Assembly (NCBI GenBank): GCA_023079485.1 | Contig: CM041090.1 | Location: 1,860,001 to 1,924,000, forward strand | Source: Archilochus colubris | Taxonomy: Eukaryota > Chordata > Aves > Apodiformes > Trochilidae | Length of the DNA: 64,000 nucleotides | Direction of reading: 5' to 3' | In this document: positions 50,238 through 61,799 of the stretch, piece after piece | Layout of the letters: each line of letters starts with the position of its first letter | How positions within the stretch are numbered: the first letter of the stretch is position 1 | The notes under the pieces: generated by a model | What the model saw: the letters and a program-made list of their open reading frames with translations, nothing else | Database searches by the model: none | What the model was told of the DNA's origin: nothing | Translations under genes and position numbers: made by a program

Positions 50238-51047
50238 GTGCTGGGAGAGCTCGCTGGCAGGCGCCGGCCCAAAACGTGTCGCCGGCACTGTTCCCTCTGG
50301 AGAGCTGTCCCCACGCGGGGTGACCTGCCCGCAGGCTCTGGAGAACGCCTGGCAGGCGAGGCAGCGGCCCCGGTGTGGGCTGGCAGCGGCGGCGGGAGAA
50401 GGAAGAGGAGGAAGGTGATGGGGATGGATCCCACGGGGCCCGGTGCCACCCCAGTAAGCGGCGTGTGGTCACTGTCGCCTTCCCCGGGGGCTGCGGTGAA
50501 ACGCGCTGCTAATGCCAGTTCTCCAGAAACTCAGCGTGTCACGTCCTCCATCAGCGAGAGCCCGGGATTGCAGGGGAAAAAAAAACCAACCAACCGAGCA
50601 GGATCTTCTCTGCCACGCATAAATCTCCATGACTGGGATTTTCTGCCATCCAAAACCTCAGGCTTCGTTCCTCCAGCCCAAGAAGCACAAACGTGCCTCC
50701 ATTTTTCAAAACGCAGGGAATCCAGCGATTTGGGTCCAGCAGGGAAGCTGCGATCCAAAGGGAAGTTACCCCGGGGAATTCTCTGCCCGCAGCACCCGTC
50801 TGACCGCACATATGGGGCTTGGCCTGAACGCCTTCTCCAGAACGCCTGTTTCCAACAGCTGCCCCCTATCACCGGGCTTTCAAGCAGCTACTTCATCCAA
50901 AATGCAAGCCAGAACAGTTCCTGGAGCGTTCAGCTGAAAAAAAAAAATAATAAAAAAAAAATCACACACCGTAGGAAATTGAAATGCAAAGATGACACGA
51001 GGTTTCTCTGCACCATTATCTTCTCCCTGCGTGCACCGTCCCCCTAG
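50238..51047 (+). other. Long divergent open frame beside the CpG-island promoter, unproven
   Basis: A 269-codon frame runs away from the candidate minus-strand promoter and continues past the CpG island into normal-composition DNA. It has no recognisable domain; it contains a basic GGGRRKRRK stretch and a Lys/Asn-rich C-terminus from an A-rich run. It may be chance, or the body of a divergent promoter-associated transcript. I do not call it a gene. Confidence 0.2.
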
Positions 51048-52851
51048 TTCCTCTTTGTTTAGGAATCAAGCAAGCAAAGAGAGTAGTGAAGAACATGGGC
51101 CTTAATGTTAGGTGCCAAACATCCAGAAATAAAGCAACTGTGATCAGTGGGAATTTCAGGACATCGTGTGTAAATTCATTTACAGGAGGTGCTCAGGCAG
51201 AAGTGTAAGTGTGACACTCACTTCTAGTTTCAGTGTCATGCTCTCAATCCCAAATCATCCCTTGTTCACAAGATAAACTAAGATGTTACCTTTTTTTTTT
51301 TCCTTCATTACATCTTTCTATGTATCCCACTGATCAGAAAGCAAAAGAAGAAAGCTGCCTTCCCTCTCACAATTGCTTCTCAGTTAGACTGCTACTCTCA
51401 GCCACCTGTGTTAGAGCCAAACATGTTCCAAAATCACAAAAGGACATTTCCATCAGTCCTGAGATTTCTGATTTCATGAAGACGAGAGACAATTCTGACC
51501 TGGCACAGCTCTGCATGCTGCATTCCCAGTAGCTTCAATTTAACTCTTCATCTTATTCTCAGTCTCTGGATTATTGACTATAAATATACACATACTATAC
51601 GTATTAAAAATGGTGCCTTAAACCCTAATTTCTAAGGAACAATTCCCTTATTACAAAGATTCTCTACTTCCAAATGAAAAGTATTTGAGAGCTGGAAAGC
51701 AAAAACCTCAGACATGCTGTTGTAAATAAAGTTCTAATATATGCTCCAGCTATATAGAGCTTTTGCAAATATTTATTAGATAATTAAACTGATTTGTGGC
51801 CATTACTGCTTCTCTGCTCCACTGTTTATATCTGTCCTTAACTTGACCTCCCCCATATAGTCATTAGTGACCAAGGGGAAAGAGGGCTGTGGTGGGAAAG
51901 GAAAATGACCCTAGGGGTGACCTCGTGGGATAAGCTGAGCATCTGATATAACAAACCTCACATCTGCAGTGCTGTGCTGCAGCTTCTGTGCAGTCTCCCT
52001 TCCCACACAGAGTTTCCATATGAGAGGCAGAAATCAATTCTCTACGGCCTGATACTCACACTAAGGCTTCAATGTGCTTTAATCCTTACGGATAACAAAG
52101 AATTGGGAGAGATTTCATAGCATTCCCAAGAAATCCAACCCAATATTCTCCTTTCCAACATTTCTTTAAGGGTGGCAACAGGGCCCTGTGGGTAACATGC
52201 AGGATTAATGGACCTGACTGTCCCTGACATGCCCATTTACTCCTGTCAGTGGTGCTTTTCTGGGGAAGATCCTTCCTGGTCTCAGTGGGATGGCAGGATA
52301 GGACACTGTCCCCTAAGGACTTGAGAGTATATTACACACATCCTCATCATGCAAACTCCATATCCTCATTCCAGGTACCCGGAGGCTTAACATTGTTCTC
52401 CCCTATTGGCTATCCAAAACAATGTCAGTGATTAAATCTCCCTTCTCTAATCGCACTGTAATATTATCCTTTCTAGGAACAAGCCATACCAGTATAAATA
52501 CTACAACATAAGCATTTTTTCACTGCTGTAACTGTGCTCACACAAGAGGAGTTCCATCTTTTTGGCAATACAGGTAAAACAGAGGGAGCTTGTGTGTGTG
52601 GATGAGGAAAATGTTCAGAGCTGTTTCCAGAGGGTACCATACTGTCTGGTAGCAGTACAAATCTGCTACAGGAAGCAAATACACAAGTACTATGTGGGCT
52701 TTCTCCTCTCATGCTCTGAGCAGACCTGAACAATATGTTTTTTAAACCAAGACATCCTGTTTGCATGGCACTTCCATCTTGCTAGTGCTGAGTCAGAGGT
52801 GAGTGAGCAATTCCAGGGTACTTCAGGAAAACTTTGGTATAGGCAGCTTTG
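51048..52851. other. Non-coding stretch, nothing recognised
   Basis: Normal-composition DNA between the CpG island and a CR1. No gene or repeat identified. Confidence 0.45.
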
Positions 52852-53426
52852 AAAGGTCCAAGGAAGTGATTCTGCCCCTGTACTCAGCCCTGGTGAGGCC
52901 ACAGCTTGAGTCCTGTGTCCAGTTCTGGGCCCCTCAGCTCAGGAAGGAGATTGAGGTGCTGGAGCAGGTCCAAAGGAGGGCAACCAGGCTGGTGAAGGAA
53001 CTCGAGCACAGACCCTATGAGGAGAGGCTGAGGGAGCTGGGGGTGTTGAGGCTGGAGAAGAGGAGGCTCAGGGGAGACCTCATCACTCTCTACAACTCCC
53101 TGAAAGGAGGTTGGAGCCAGGGGGGGTTGGGCTCTTTTCCCAGGCAACTCTCAGCAAGACAAGAGGGCAGGGTCTCAAGTTGTGCCAGGGGAGGTTTAGG
53201 TTGGAGATGAGAAAGAATTTCTTTCTGGAGAGGGTGATCAGGCATTGGAATGGGCTGCCCAGGGAAGTAGTGGATTCTCCGTGTCTGGAGATATTTCAAA
53301 AGAGCCTGGATGTGGCACTCAGTCCCATGGGCTGGGAACCACGGGGGGAGTGGATCAAGGGTTGGACTTGATGATCTCTGAGGTCCCTTCCAACCCAGAC
53401 AATTCTATGATTCTGTGATTCTATGA
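52852..53426 (+). mobile_element. CR1 retrotransposon, 5'-truncated (subfamily B)
   Basis: This starts at AGGTCCAAGGAAGTGATTCT within the RT C-terminal coding region and runs to a tail of TTCTATGATTCTGTGATTCTATGA. The plus-strand frame 52,803-53,210 contains [12 protein letters not shown] and [11 protein letters not shown] and is open to a frameshift near 53,130. It is close to the copy at 2,441-3,074. Confidence 0.95.
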
Positions 53427-55642
53427 CAGGAAATGAAAGGTAAAGAGAGAAATAAAAGGTAAGGAGAAACTTACAGAAGAAACAAATGTGGAACTGCACA
53501 ACTATACGTTAATTTCATATAGGGGGCAAAAATATAGTTACAGAGCAAAGCTATGCAGTTGCAATCATTAATGCTGAAAGGATGTGAATAGCAAGAATGC
53601 TTTAAAATCTTCTGTGGAAAAGCATCAGCCAAAGTGCTTGTGCAGAGCCATGGTCTGTGCGTATCAAAAGAATGTTCTCTAGCACAAGATACTCAGCACA
53701 GGCAGGAACAGCTTGACTATACCTTCTATCTCCATTGTCTAGATGTGATTAATCCTATGGGACAAATAGTTCATTCAGGTTCTCTTTGCTTTCATTTTAG
53801 GATGAGGATTTTCCCCTCATGGTCATTTACTTCTGCTGAAAAGCAACAAGAATGGAGTCTTGGAGTCTGCAGTTCTGTATTTAGTCCCTGCCTATAGAGT
53901 CACTGTAGATATTATCTGCTCAGTGCTACCAAATACGAGGTGGCATCTTTTAAGAGCACAAAACCCCTCATAAAATTATTTCAAAATGCTTACAAAGTAC
54001 ATATGTCCTGTCAAGGGGGTGAGTAAGCTCAGTCAAAGGTCCTACTCAAACACATTATGTAGATTTCCCTTAACTCACCAAGTATGTATTTTAATGTCAC
54101 ATGGAACAAAAGGAAATGTCTGTGCTTCTAAATCCCCCACCAAAAAGAAAAAATAATTCACAGGCAGGACCAGACTTTGTAATTATGTTTTTTTATAAAT
54201 TTGTCTTAAGTGAACTCTTCCATGGCAGGGTAGGCTTCTTTTCTCAGTGGAGCACTGTGTACAAGATAACCAGGATTAAAGACCACAGCCAGTCACTGAA
54301 TAAGAAAATCCCTGAGAAGAGAGAAACTGCTGGAGAGGGGCCAAAATCTCTGCCAAGAGATGCTTCAGTGAGTGAGTGCATTCACTCTGATGAGGGGGGC
54401 CAGAGGATAGCTCTTGAGAAACAGTTCCTGAATTAGCTTTTAGTCTTGTTATCTGGCAGTGAACTTTATAGCTTTCACAATGAGGAGCAGGCTTCACAAT
54501 CCAGCCCTGTGTCCTTCCAGTGATGACATACTGGATGTCACTAGGCTGTATAGGAAAGATTGTCAGGGCTGTAGCTGAGAAAACCCATTAGTGAAGGCTT
54601 GAAGTGGTTTTTTTTTCCTTACTGGGTATTGCTTTTGGCATGAGAACAAAACTGACAGTGCAAAAGGAAGGTTGCCAGCAAAGTAATAATGAGAAAAAGG
54701 ATTAAACTGAGTTTAACTTTCTAAAAGTGATTGGTTTACATTAATGGTTTGCTGGGAACACATAGAAAATACTGGGCAGTTCACATGGTGGTGAACAACT
54801 GAGTAACCAATACACAAAGTCTTCACTCATTAGTGAAGCTCATAGCTTTGCAGGCTCAGGGCTTACCCAAACTGATCTTTAAAGTCAAGATTTCCATTAT
54901 TGGAACAGGGAATGGCATAAATTTAGAATATCAAGAGAAACCTACATCTCTTTGAGGTGCCATTTACTTATTTCTTCTGAAGTCACTTGCACCTCTTTAA
55001 TAAGTTGTACTCACCACATTTTTATGTCCTCTTAAATAAACTGGGTTTGGCTCTTGGCAATGCAGTTTATACACTCATAAAATCTGAGTAACTTTGTGCT
55101 AAATTCTAATTAAGAAATTTAATTGAGCCCCCAGTTGTTACTCTGTCTACATGAGCAGCAGCTAGGGACCACCTAATCATTCAGAGATCTCTGCTACATT
55201 CCTTCTGTTTATTTAAAGAGCTGTATCTGACACTGTTCTTTCTTTACAACAAATTCCCTTGAAATATTGGACAATGAATGAAAACAGCAGGTAGACCTTC
55301 CAGCTATTGCTAGACAACCATCTGAGTACTCTGTAAGTGATATTGAAGCTTTTTCTTTTTGCCTCAGGTTAAAACCCTCTCCTGTGTCACACAGAAAAAT
55401 AACAATATTCTTTAATCTTGAAAACATTTCTTGTTAGAAAGGTTAATTGTAAAAAGGAACATTTTCATTCTATAGAGATTTCACCAGCATTATTTTCCAC
55501 CGAGTCCTTCATGCTGAGACTGTGATACATAAAATTAAAAAAAAAAATAATTCTATTATCAGTCATCTATCTCTTGACAGTAAAAAGTGATGTCTGTATG
55601 AAGATCAGAGCATTTGAATGAGACTTTGAATCCACCATACTG
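53427..55642. other. Non-coding stretch, nothing recognised
   Basis: No gene or repeat identified. Open frames of up to 111 codons have no domain signature. Confidence 0.45.
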
Positions 55643-56326
55643 AGCTGTTGGAGAGCAGCACAGGGGAAAGGGAGCTGGGGGTGCTAGTGGATGGAGGGAT
55701 GACCCTGAGCCAGCAATGTGTCCTTGTGGCCAAGAAGGCCAATGGCACCAGGGTGGTGGTTAGTAGGCTGAGAGAGGTTTTCCTCCCCCTCTGCTCTGCC
55801 CTGGTGAGGCCACTTCTGGAATATTGTGTCCAGTTCTGGGCCCCTCAGTTCCAGAAGGACAGGGAACAGCTTGAGAGAGTCCCGTGCAGAACGACCAAGA
55901 TGATGAAGGGAGTGGAACATCTCCCTGATGAGGAAAAGCTGAGGGAGCTGGAGCTCTGCAGCTTGGAGAAGAGGAGAATGAGGGGTGAGCTCATCAGTGT
56001 TTGTAAATGTGTAAGGGGTGAGTGCCAGGAGGACAGAGTAAAGCTTTTCTCAGGGGTGACCAACAACAGGACAAGGGGCAGTGGTTATAAACTGGAGCAT
56101 AGGGGGTTCCATATAAATATTAGGAAGAATTTTTTCAGTGTGAGGGTGACAGAGCCCTGGCACAGGCTGCCCAGGGAGGTTGTGGAGTCTCCTTCCCTGG
56201 AGACATTCCAAACCCACCTGGATGGGTTCCTGTGTGACCTGCTGTAGGTGACCCTGCTCTGGCAGGGGGGGTTGGACTTGATGGTCTTTCAAGGTCCCTT
56301 CCAGCCCCTAACTTTCTATGATTCTA
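55643..56326 (+). mobile_element. CR1 retrotransposon, 5'-truncated (subfamily C)
   Basis: One open plus-strand frame of about 199 codons (55,648-56,247) encodes the C-terminal part of the CR1 RT ([33 protein letters not shown]-like KLEHRGF). A short internal deletion after AKKANGT keeps the frame. The 3' UTR has GGCAGGGGGGGTTGGACTTG and a TTCTATGATTCTAC tail. This uninterrupted copy is the reference that shows the nesting at 12.1-13.6 kb. Confidence 0.95.
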
Positions 56327-58399
56327 CTGGTAAACATCCAGAACAGTTTTGCTGCAGTCATCAGATATTCTGGTGTAACTCAGGGAAGGCTCTGTGTACA
56401 GACAGTTTCTTCAGAGAAGAATCAGTATGGGTTGCCCTGGAGTACATTAAACAGTTACACAAATGGCAACCCAGATGCCCAGATTTTTCAAGGTTTTCCC
56501 CCCCAAGCCTATCTAGCCATGCTTACATATAAATAAAGCACACAATAGCCTAACTTCTGACATATCTCAGAGTGCCTGCATCTCGGTTTTGTTAAGGGCC
56601 CAGATCTGCTAAAACAGTTTCAGCTGATAAGATTATTCTGGTAAGCAGGGCTTAACCTTGGGAAAACAAAGAATGGTTTGAAAAAGAGTTCACCCTTCTC
56701 TTCTCGGCTACACATGCACGCAGGGGCTGCTGCTCTGGTGTTAAACCCCATCCACACCAACCAGACAGAGGCGGTGTCCCCTTCCACGCGTGTTTCCCAC
56801 CGCTGATCGGCCTCTGCCACCTGCTGGCAAAGCCAAAAACGTTCAAGATGTTAAACCAGGGGCAAAAGGGCTGCAATATCCGGGTCTTCTAGCCAAAACC
56901 ATCGTAGTACAAATGGGAAGCTTCCTGCTGCTGCTTCTCCTTCAGCTTCGGCTGCAAAGGCTGTGCCGGCAGAACTCCATGAGAAAAAACACCTCCAAAA
57001 TGAAGAGTTGTTATTCCAGAGGTTAAAAAATGGGTCTTGGCTACATGTAATACAGTGATGGGGTGCGATACAGCGTGAAGCAGATTTGTGTTGTATTTTA
57101 AGGCAATTAAAAAAAAACTTGAACCTTTAGGATGCTTGCATCTGTTCCAGAGTTAAGACTTAACAGCAGAACTCATCCTCGTTAGGCCTACCTAACGCTT
57201 TCTGCTCCTAAATTCTGGCAAAATTGAAATACAGGTTAGGTTGAAACCCTGGCAAAGGGAAAGAGATGAAAATTTGCTTTTCAGCTATATATCCCAGGCC
57301 AGGCATGCTAAATGGCCCAGAGAACAGAACTGCACATGCCCGGTGAATTTTAACTGCTTGTTTAACATCTTATGTGAAGCTGATACTTGTGTCTATGAGA
57401 GCCTAATTACACCCTTGGTGAACCAGAGGGTGCCTGGGCACACTTGGGTAATTGCTCCAGTTAAATGCCTTAGACTCAAAGCAGCCTCTGGAAATGAAAT
57501 TCTCATTCAAAATCCATGGCCATTAATTAATGGAGTCCATCAAAGATTTTTCTCACAGAAGTACCACACAATGATTTTCTTGTATGACGTTTATTCTTTA
57601 TCAGAAAAGCCTCCACACAGTCTGACAATAAGAAACCCTATATTTTTTCACATTTGCTAATAGCTGAGTCTTGCTGGTCTGCCCTCTACCTTCCAGAAAA
57701 GCTTTCCAGGCCAAAGTTGCAGTCTCAGGAAGCACAGAGCAGCCCTCAGGCTGCCAAATACTCACAGCCCCACTGATACTGCCCTGCTAAGAAGCTTCAG
57801 GTTAAGGAAAGAGACAGAGAAGCATGGGTCTGCCAACGTTATTAGGCAGTCAGTGGATCTGCCAAAAAAAAAAACCCAAACCCTAGCCAACAAAAAAACC
57901 ACTGCATGTTGTAACAGCCTTTTGGGGTTTGGGGGATCCTTTGAGAGGACATGGCCTTTCACCTGACATCTCCATTAGGAGTACAAGAAACAGAGAGAAG
58001 GGATGTCACACCAGAACTGGGCTTCATCCAACTTGGATTGCTATGCCTTGTGCAACAGGACCTTAGGAAATAGCTCTTACCTCATCTTGCCCCATTACGA
58101 TGCAAAGTGATTGCACGCCGCCTAAAAGCACATCCTTACGGCACACCTGCAGAAAAAAAATCATCTTTTCTGCCCGTGCTTACAGCGTACCCCCAGAACC
58201 AAGCTTTCCAGCCAAGGAACAGATGTGTCTACATTCCTTTCTGGTGGAATCTCCTCACCTTTCCTTTGGAGGGAGGGGGGGGGATAGAACGAGCTAAAGC
58301 TCCCTTTTAAGCGGACGTAATGACAAAACCTAAGGCTGCACCTAACGTGCAGCATCACAAGCACCCACTCACACCTTCCCTCCGCGGCACCCATCTCCC
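56327..58399. other. Spacer upstream of RIOX1
   Basis: No gene recognised. A 139-codon plus-strand frame at 57,241-57,660 has no known domain and no splice or start evidence. A G-rich run (GGAGGGAGGGGGGGGG) lies at about 58,267-58,282, close to the RIOX1 promoter. Confidence 0.4.
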
Positions 58400-59500
58400 C
58401 AGGCACCCCGTGGCCGGGAGGCTCCCGGCAGCACCCAGCGAGGCCCCGCCGGAAGCGGTGTGACGGGGCGGGCGGCCATGGCGGCGGGCGGCGGGGAGGG
58501 TCAGCGGCGGGTCTCGGCGCTCTCTGTGTACCGCCGGGCAGCGGGGACCGGCCGGCTGCTGGAGCGGCAGCGCCGGGAGACTCCGCTGCCCGCGGGACGC
58601 AAAAGGGCTAAAGCGCGGCCGAGGCGCCGCGGGGCGGGAAGCGGGGGACCAAAGGCGGAGGCTCTGCCGCCGACCGCCCTTCCAAGCCGCGTGGAGGGGG
58701 ACAAGGCGCAGCCGAAGCGCGGCGAGGCGAGAATCGAAGGTTCGGAGCCGGGGACTCCGCCGCAGACACCGCCGCAGACACCGCCGATCGCCGCAGACAC
58801 CGCCGGCCTCGTGGAGCCGGGCAAGGAGCCGACCGGCGGCCCACAAGCAAAGCGGCAGCGCGGCCCCGCGTCCGGCCCCGCGTCCGGCCCCGCGTCCGGC
58901 CCCGCGTCCGGCCCCGCGTCCGGCCCCGCGTCCGGCCCCGCGTCCGGCCCCGCGTCCGGCCCCGCGTCCGGCCCCGCCGGTCCTCGGCCGGCAAGTGAGG
59001 GCGGTAGCGGCGTAGTGAGGCTGCTGGAGCGGCTGGGGCGGCTGGAGGACAGCCGCCAGCGAGCGGCAGAGTTGTTCCGGTGGCTGATGGCGCCGGTGGC
59101 ACCGGGAGAGTTCGTGGGGCGGCACTGGGAACGGGCGCCGCTGCTCGTTCGGCGGGGCGACCCCAGCTACTACGCGGGTCTCTTCTCCACCGCCGACTTC
59201 GACTCCGCCCTGCGGAGCGGCGAGGTTCACTTCGGGACCCACCTGGACGTGACCAGCTACGCCGAAGGGGTGCGGGAGACGCACAACCCATCGGGCCGGG
59301 CTCTGCCCGCCGTCGTCTGGGACTTCTACCAGAACGGATGCTCCCTGCGGCTCCTCAGCCCCCAGACCTTCTCCCCCACCGTCTGGCACTTCCTCTCTAT
59401 GCTGCAGGAGCACTTCGGCAGCATGGTAGGGGCCAACACGTACCTCACGCCACCGGGAACGCAGGGTTTTGCCCCGCACTACGATGACATCGAGGCCTTC
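58400..59500 (+). promoter_or_regulatory. RIOX1 CpG-island promoter with ETS-type site
   Basis: GC content and CpG density rise sharply at about 58,380 and stay high through the first half of the coding region. A CCGGAAGCGG sequence at 58,449-58,458, an ETS-family (GABPA/ELK-like) site, sits 20-30 bp upstream of the start codon. The start itself overlaps GCCATGGCGGC, which resembles a YY1 core. No TATA box is seen. The pattern fits a TATA-less housekeeping promoter with a very short 5' UTR. Confidence 0.65.
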
Positions 59501-60385
59501 GTGCTGCAGCTGGAGGGGAAGAAGCACTGGCGTGTCTACAGCCCACGGAGGGATGCTGAGGTGTTGCCCCAGTTCTCCAGCCCAAACCTCACTCAGGCAG
59601 AGCTCGGTGAGCCCATGCTAGAGACGGTGCTGGAGGCCGGGGACCTGCTGTACTTCCCCCGTGGCTTTATCCACCAGGGCAACTGTCTCCCTGATGCACA
59701 CTCACTCCACATCACGGTGTCCTCCTATCAGAGGAACTCCTGGGGAGACTTTCTGGAGAAGCTCCTCCCGGCTGCCCTGCATATGGCCTTGGAAGAGGAT
59801 GTGGAGTATCGGCGAGGGCTTCCCATGGACTACCTGAGGTACATGGGGGTTGCCAACTCAGATGCAGCTGACACGCGCCGTGCGGCCTTTGTGGAGAAGG
59901 TGCAGAGCCTCATAAAGAAGCTCATCGACTATGCACCCATTGATGCTGCTGTGGATCAGAGAGCCAAGTCATTTCTTCACGACTGTCTTCCCCCGGTGCT
60001 AACACCAAGTGAAAAGGCACGGAGTGTGTATGGCTTCCCAGCTCGGTGGCAGGATGGAGGCCCCTGCCATGTTGATATCGTGATAACAAAAGACACAGAG
60101 GTCCGTCTCCTCCGCCATGGCATCGCTAGATTGTGTAATGAAGAAGGAGGTGTGATGCTGTATTACACAACAGAAAACTCAAGAGAGTATCACAAGGAAG
60201 AACCCAAGTTCCTTGAGATAGATCCCGAGTTTACAGATAGCATTGAATTTCTCCTGTCTTCCTATCCAAACCACGTCAGTGTAGATACCCTTCCATGTGA
60301 AACCTCAGAGGACAAGATTTCTCTAGCCACGCTCCTGTTTGAGAAGGGCATTCTGACTACAAAGAAGCCTCTCTTGCAAGTGTAA
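58478..60385 (+). CDS. RIOX1: Ribosomal oxygenase 1 (NO66), JmjC histidyl hydroxylase
   Basis: This is a nucleolar Fe(II)- and 2-oxoglutarate-dependent oxygenase; the family hydroxylates a histidine of ribosomal protein RPL8 (uL2), and histone H3 demethylation has also been reported. The gene is one uninterrupted 635-codon frame, intronless as in mammals. The start at 58,478 is the first ATG with a strong context (GCGGCCATGG); the frame stays open 18 bp upstream but only from a GTG. Residues 1-128 are low-complexity and basic, with [11 protein letters not shown] (41-51) and KRQR as likely nuclear/nucleolar signals. Residues 129-164 are nine GPAS repeats. The conserved core starts near 181. 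The JmjC iron triad is H334, D336 (FAPHYDD) and H399 (GFIHQ), and K349 (EGKKHWRVY) is the likely 2-oxoglutarate contact. A C-terminal winged-helix-like region ends with [19 protein letters not shown]. All key residues are present, so the gene looks functional. Confidence 0.97.
   Translation: MAAGGGEGQRRVSALSVYRRAAGTGRLLERQRRETPLPAGRKRAKARPRRRGAGSGGPKAEALPPTALPSRVEGDKAQPKRGEARIEGSEPGTPPQTPPQTPPIAADTAGLVEPGKEPTGGPQAKRQRGPASGPASGPASGPASGPASGPASGPASGPASGPASGPAGPRPASEGGSGVVRLLERLGRLEDSRQRAAELFRWLMAPVAPGEFVGRHWERAPLLVRRGDPSYYAGLFSTADFDSALRSGEVHFGTHLDVTSYAEGVRETHNPSGRALPAVVWDFYQNGCSLRLLSPQTFSPTVWHFLSMLQEHFGSMVGANTYLTPPGTQGFAPHYDDIEAFVLQLEGKKHWRVYSPRRDAEVLPQFSSPNLTQAELGEPMLETVLEAGDLLYFPRGFIHQGNCLPDAHSLHITVSSYQRNSWGDFLEKLLPAALHMALEEDVEYRRGLPMDYLRYMGVANSDAADTRRAAFVEKVQSLIKKLIDYAPIDAAVDQRAKSFLHDCLPPVLTPSEKARSVYGFPARWQDGGPCHVDIVITKDTEVRLLRHGIARLCNEEGGVMLYYTTENSREYHKEEPKFLEIDPEFTDSIEFLLSSYPNHVSVDTLPCETSEDKISLATLLFEKGILTTKKPLLQV
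58862..58981 (+). repeat. RIOX1: Perfect 12-bp coding minisatellite in RIOX1
   Basis: Nine identical tandem copies of GGCCCCGCGTCC (58,862-58,969) encode GPAS, followed by a tenth, altered unit (GPAG). Identity between copies at the DNA level, not only the protein level, points to recent slippage expansion. A smaller CAGACACCGCCG array lies upstream at about 58,760-58,803 (TPPQ repeats). Confidence 0.95.
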
Positions 60386-60403
60386 CCCTTTATTTTTTAA
60401 CAA

Positions 60404-60409
60404 AATAAA
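60404..60409 (+). terminator. RIOX1: RIOX1 polyadenylation signal
   Basis: AATAAA lies 18 bp after the stop codon and is followed by a GTTTGTTT element that could serve as the downstream GU-rich signal. This implies a 3' UTR of only about 40 bases. Confidence 0.75.
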
Positions 60410-60429
60410 CATACGTTTGTTTAGAGAGA

Positions 60430-61799
60430 GTTCAGTCTTGCTCTTGCTTTACACCTGCCTGCTGTGAATCAGCAATGTGGATCACACTATCTCATCAGGG
60501 GTAAGATGGTCTTTGGTGTGGGCAGAGAAATCAAATGTACTGATTAAAGCAAGTATCTCCTCTAGGAGTGATTCTGTGTAGCTGAGTGACTAGAGAAGGG
60601 GAATGCTTACTTTTTGGGTTTTTTTTCCTTTCACCAGCCATATCACTACACCCTAGGTAACTTCAGGAAGCCAGTGAACTTTCTTGAAGTCTATAAATCA
60701 TCTTTATTCAAAAACACTGTTCAAAAGCAGCCGGCCCTACTGCAGGAAGTTCTCTCCTTACTCACAGGTAAATTTGGTGACTGTCACCATTCCGTGTGCT
60801 TGTGCTGTGCTGCACATACAGAGTGGCCTTCAGGCCAGTGCAGTGCTGCACAGATCCCTTGGTGACAGAAGAACCTCAACAAACTCTTCCTAAAAGCAGA
60901 GCCCGCAGGCAGCTCCCACTCAGTGACAGTGATTACACCACCTGCACGGGCTTGTCCTTATCAAACAGTGCAGCAAGATGTTCTCATATAAATGTCAGCT
61001 GCTGCATCTCAAATGCTTCGGGCTCTCTTTCAATCTGATAATTGCCAGCTTTCTTAGTGATAGAATAACCTCCCCCACTGGTTTTCCCACAGCAGCCCCT
61101 AGCAAGGGGATGATTGGTCCTTTCAAGGTTAATAGGGCACCCACTAATATGGAGGTTTTCATGCTGGGTACAAAAAACTCCATACCAGGTCCTAACAAGT
61201 TACATCAACACACCCCTGGCTGCCTGGCCAGTTCCTGGCCTCAGATATACTTCTTTACAGTGCAGTTTTCCCACTCAGAGGTGAGTGATACTCCTTCTAA
61301 AGCCTCCTGAAGCCATGCCCAGCAGGAACAGACTGCATTGCAGGCAGCGGCTCCTGAGCTGCTGGATCTTGCAAGATGGAACCCAAACACTCCTAATTGT
61401 TGGGTGTTTAAGTGTACACCATCTTGCCCCAAAGTTCTGTACTCTGAACAGCCTTTCTGATCTTTTGCAAAATACTGAAACTCGGGCTGTGTAAAATTGC
61501 ACACTCATAGCAGCTCAGTCAGAAGTGGGCTTCCAAAATGACCTCACAGTGGTGAAGAGGTTCACAGAAGGTGAGTGGAACTGTGAAGCTGTCATACCCA
61601 TGGCAGGAAACACACCTTGCAAATTCACCTGGAATTCCAGGTGAAAACTTCTCATCCAAGGGAAGCTAAAACCATTCTAAGGCCTTACTGCTCATTTTCC
61701 TCCTCTGGGATTAAATGGGAGAAGTGCAAGAATACACTTGTATTACAATCTATAGATGAGGCAGCTCTTCTCCAGTAGGTGACATAGATTAATCCATAA
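60430..61799. other. Region downstream of RIOX1 with weak exon-like signals
   Basis: No repeat and no known gene recognised. A possible plus-strand exon lies at 60,638-60,767 (see separate entry), and an acceptor-like TTCTTTACAG followed 20 bp later by AG|GTGAGT lies at about 61,250-61,285. These signals are suggestive only. Confidence 0.35.
60638..60767 (+). other. Candidate coding exon, unidentified
   Basis: A strong pyrimidine-rich acceptor (TTTTTTTTCCTTTCACCAG) ends at 60,637, and a donor (ACAG|GTAAAT) follows the segment at 60,768. The 130 bp between are open in one frame and would encode a 43-residue peptide containing FLEVYKSSLFKNTVQKQPAL. I do not recognise the protein. It could be chance; splice-like pairs are common in non-coding DNA. 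Confidence 0.2.

Larger units (their letters stand above)
48480..50500. promoter_or_regulatory. Large CpG island
   Basis: About 2 kb of GC-rich, CpG-dense DNA in an AT-rich setting, with C-runs and G-runs (for example the C-run at about 48,895). Such islands mark promoters of broadly expressed vertebrate genes. Many long overlapping open frames on both strands (up to 240 codons) are a by-product of the composition. It includes a minisatellite at 49,941-50,175. Confidence 0.85.

Noticed and set aside
49020..50472. Several overlapping 100-240 codon frames on both strands in the CpG island
   Set aside because: These follow from high GC content and from the ACCC/ATCC minisatellite. None has a recognisable domain and they conflict with one another.
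57241..57660. 139-codon plus-strand open frame upstream of RIOX1
   Set aside because: No recognised domain and no promoter or splice evidence. It is notable for length in normal-composition DNA but not enough to call.
58355..59527. 390-codon minus-strand open frame across RIOX1
   Set aside because: It is antisense to a confident, conserved coding sequence in GC-rich DNA, where stops are rare. Its Gly-Arg-Gly-Ala repeats are the reverse reading of the GPAS minisatellite.
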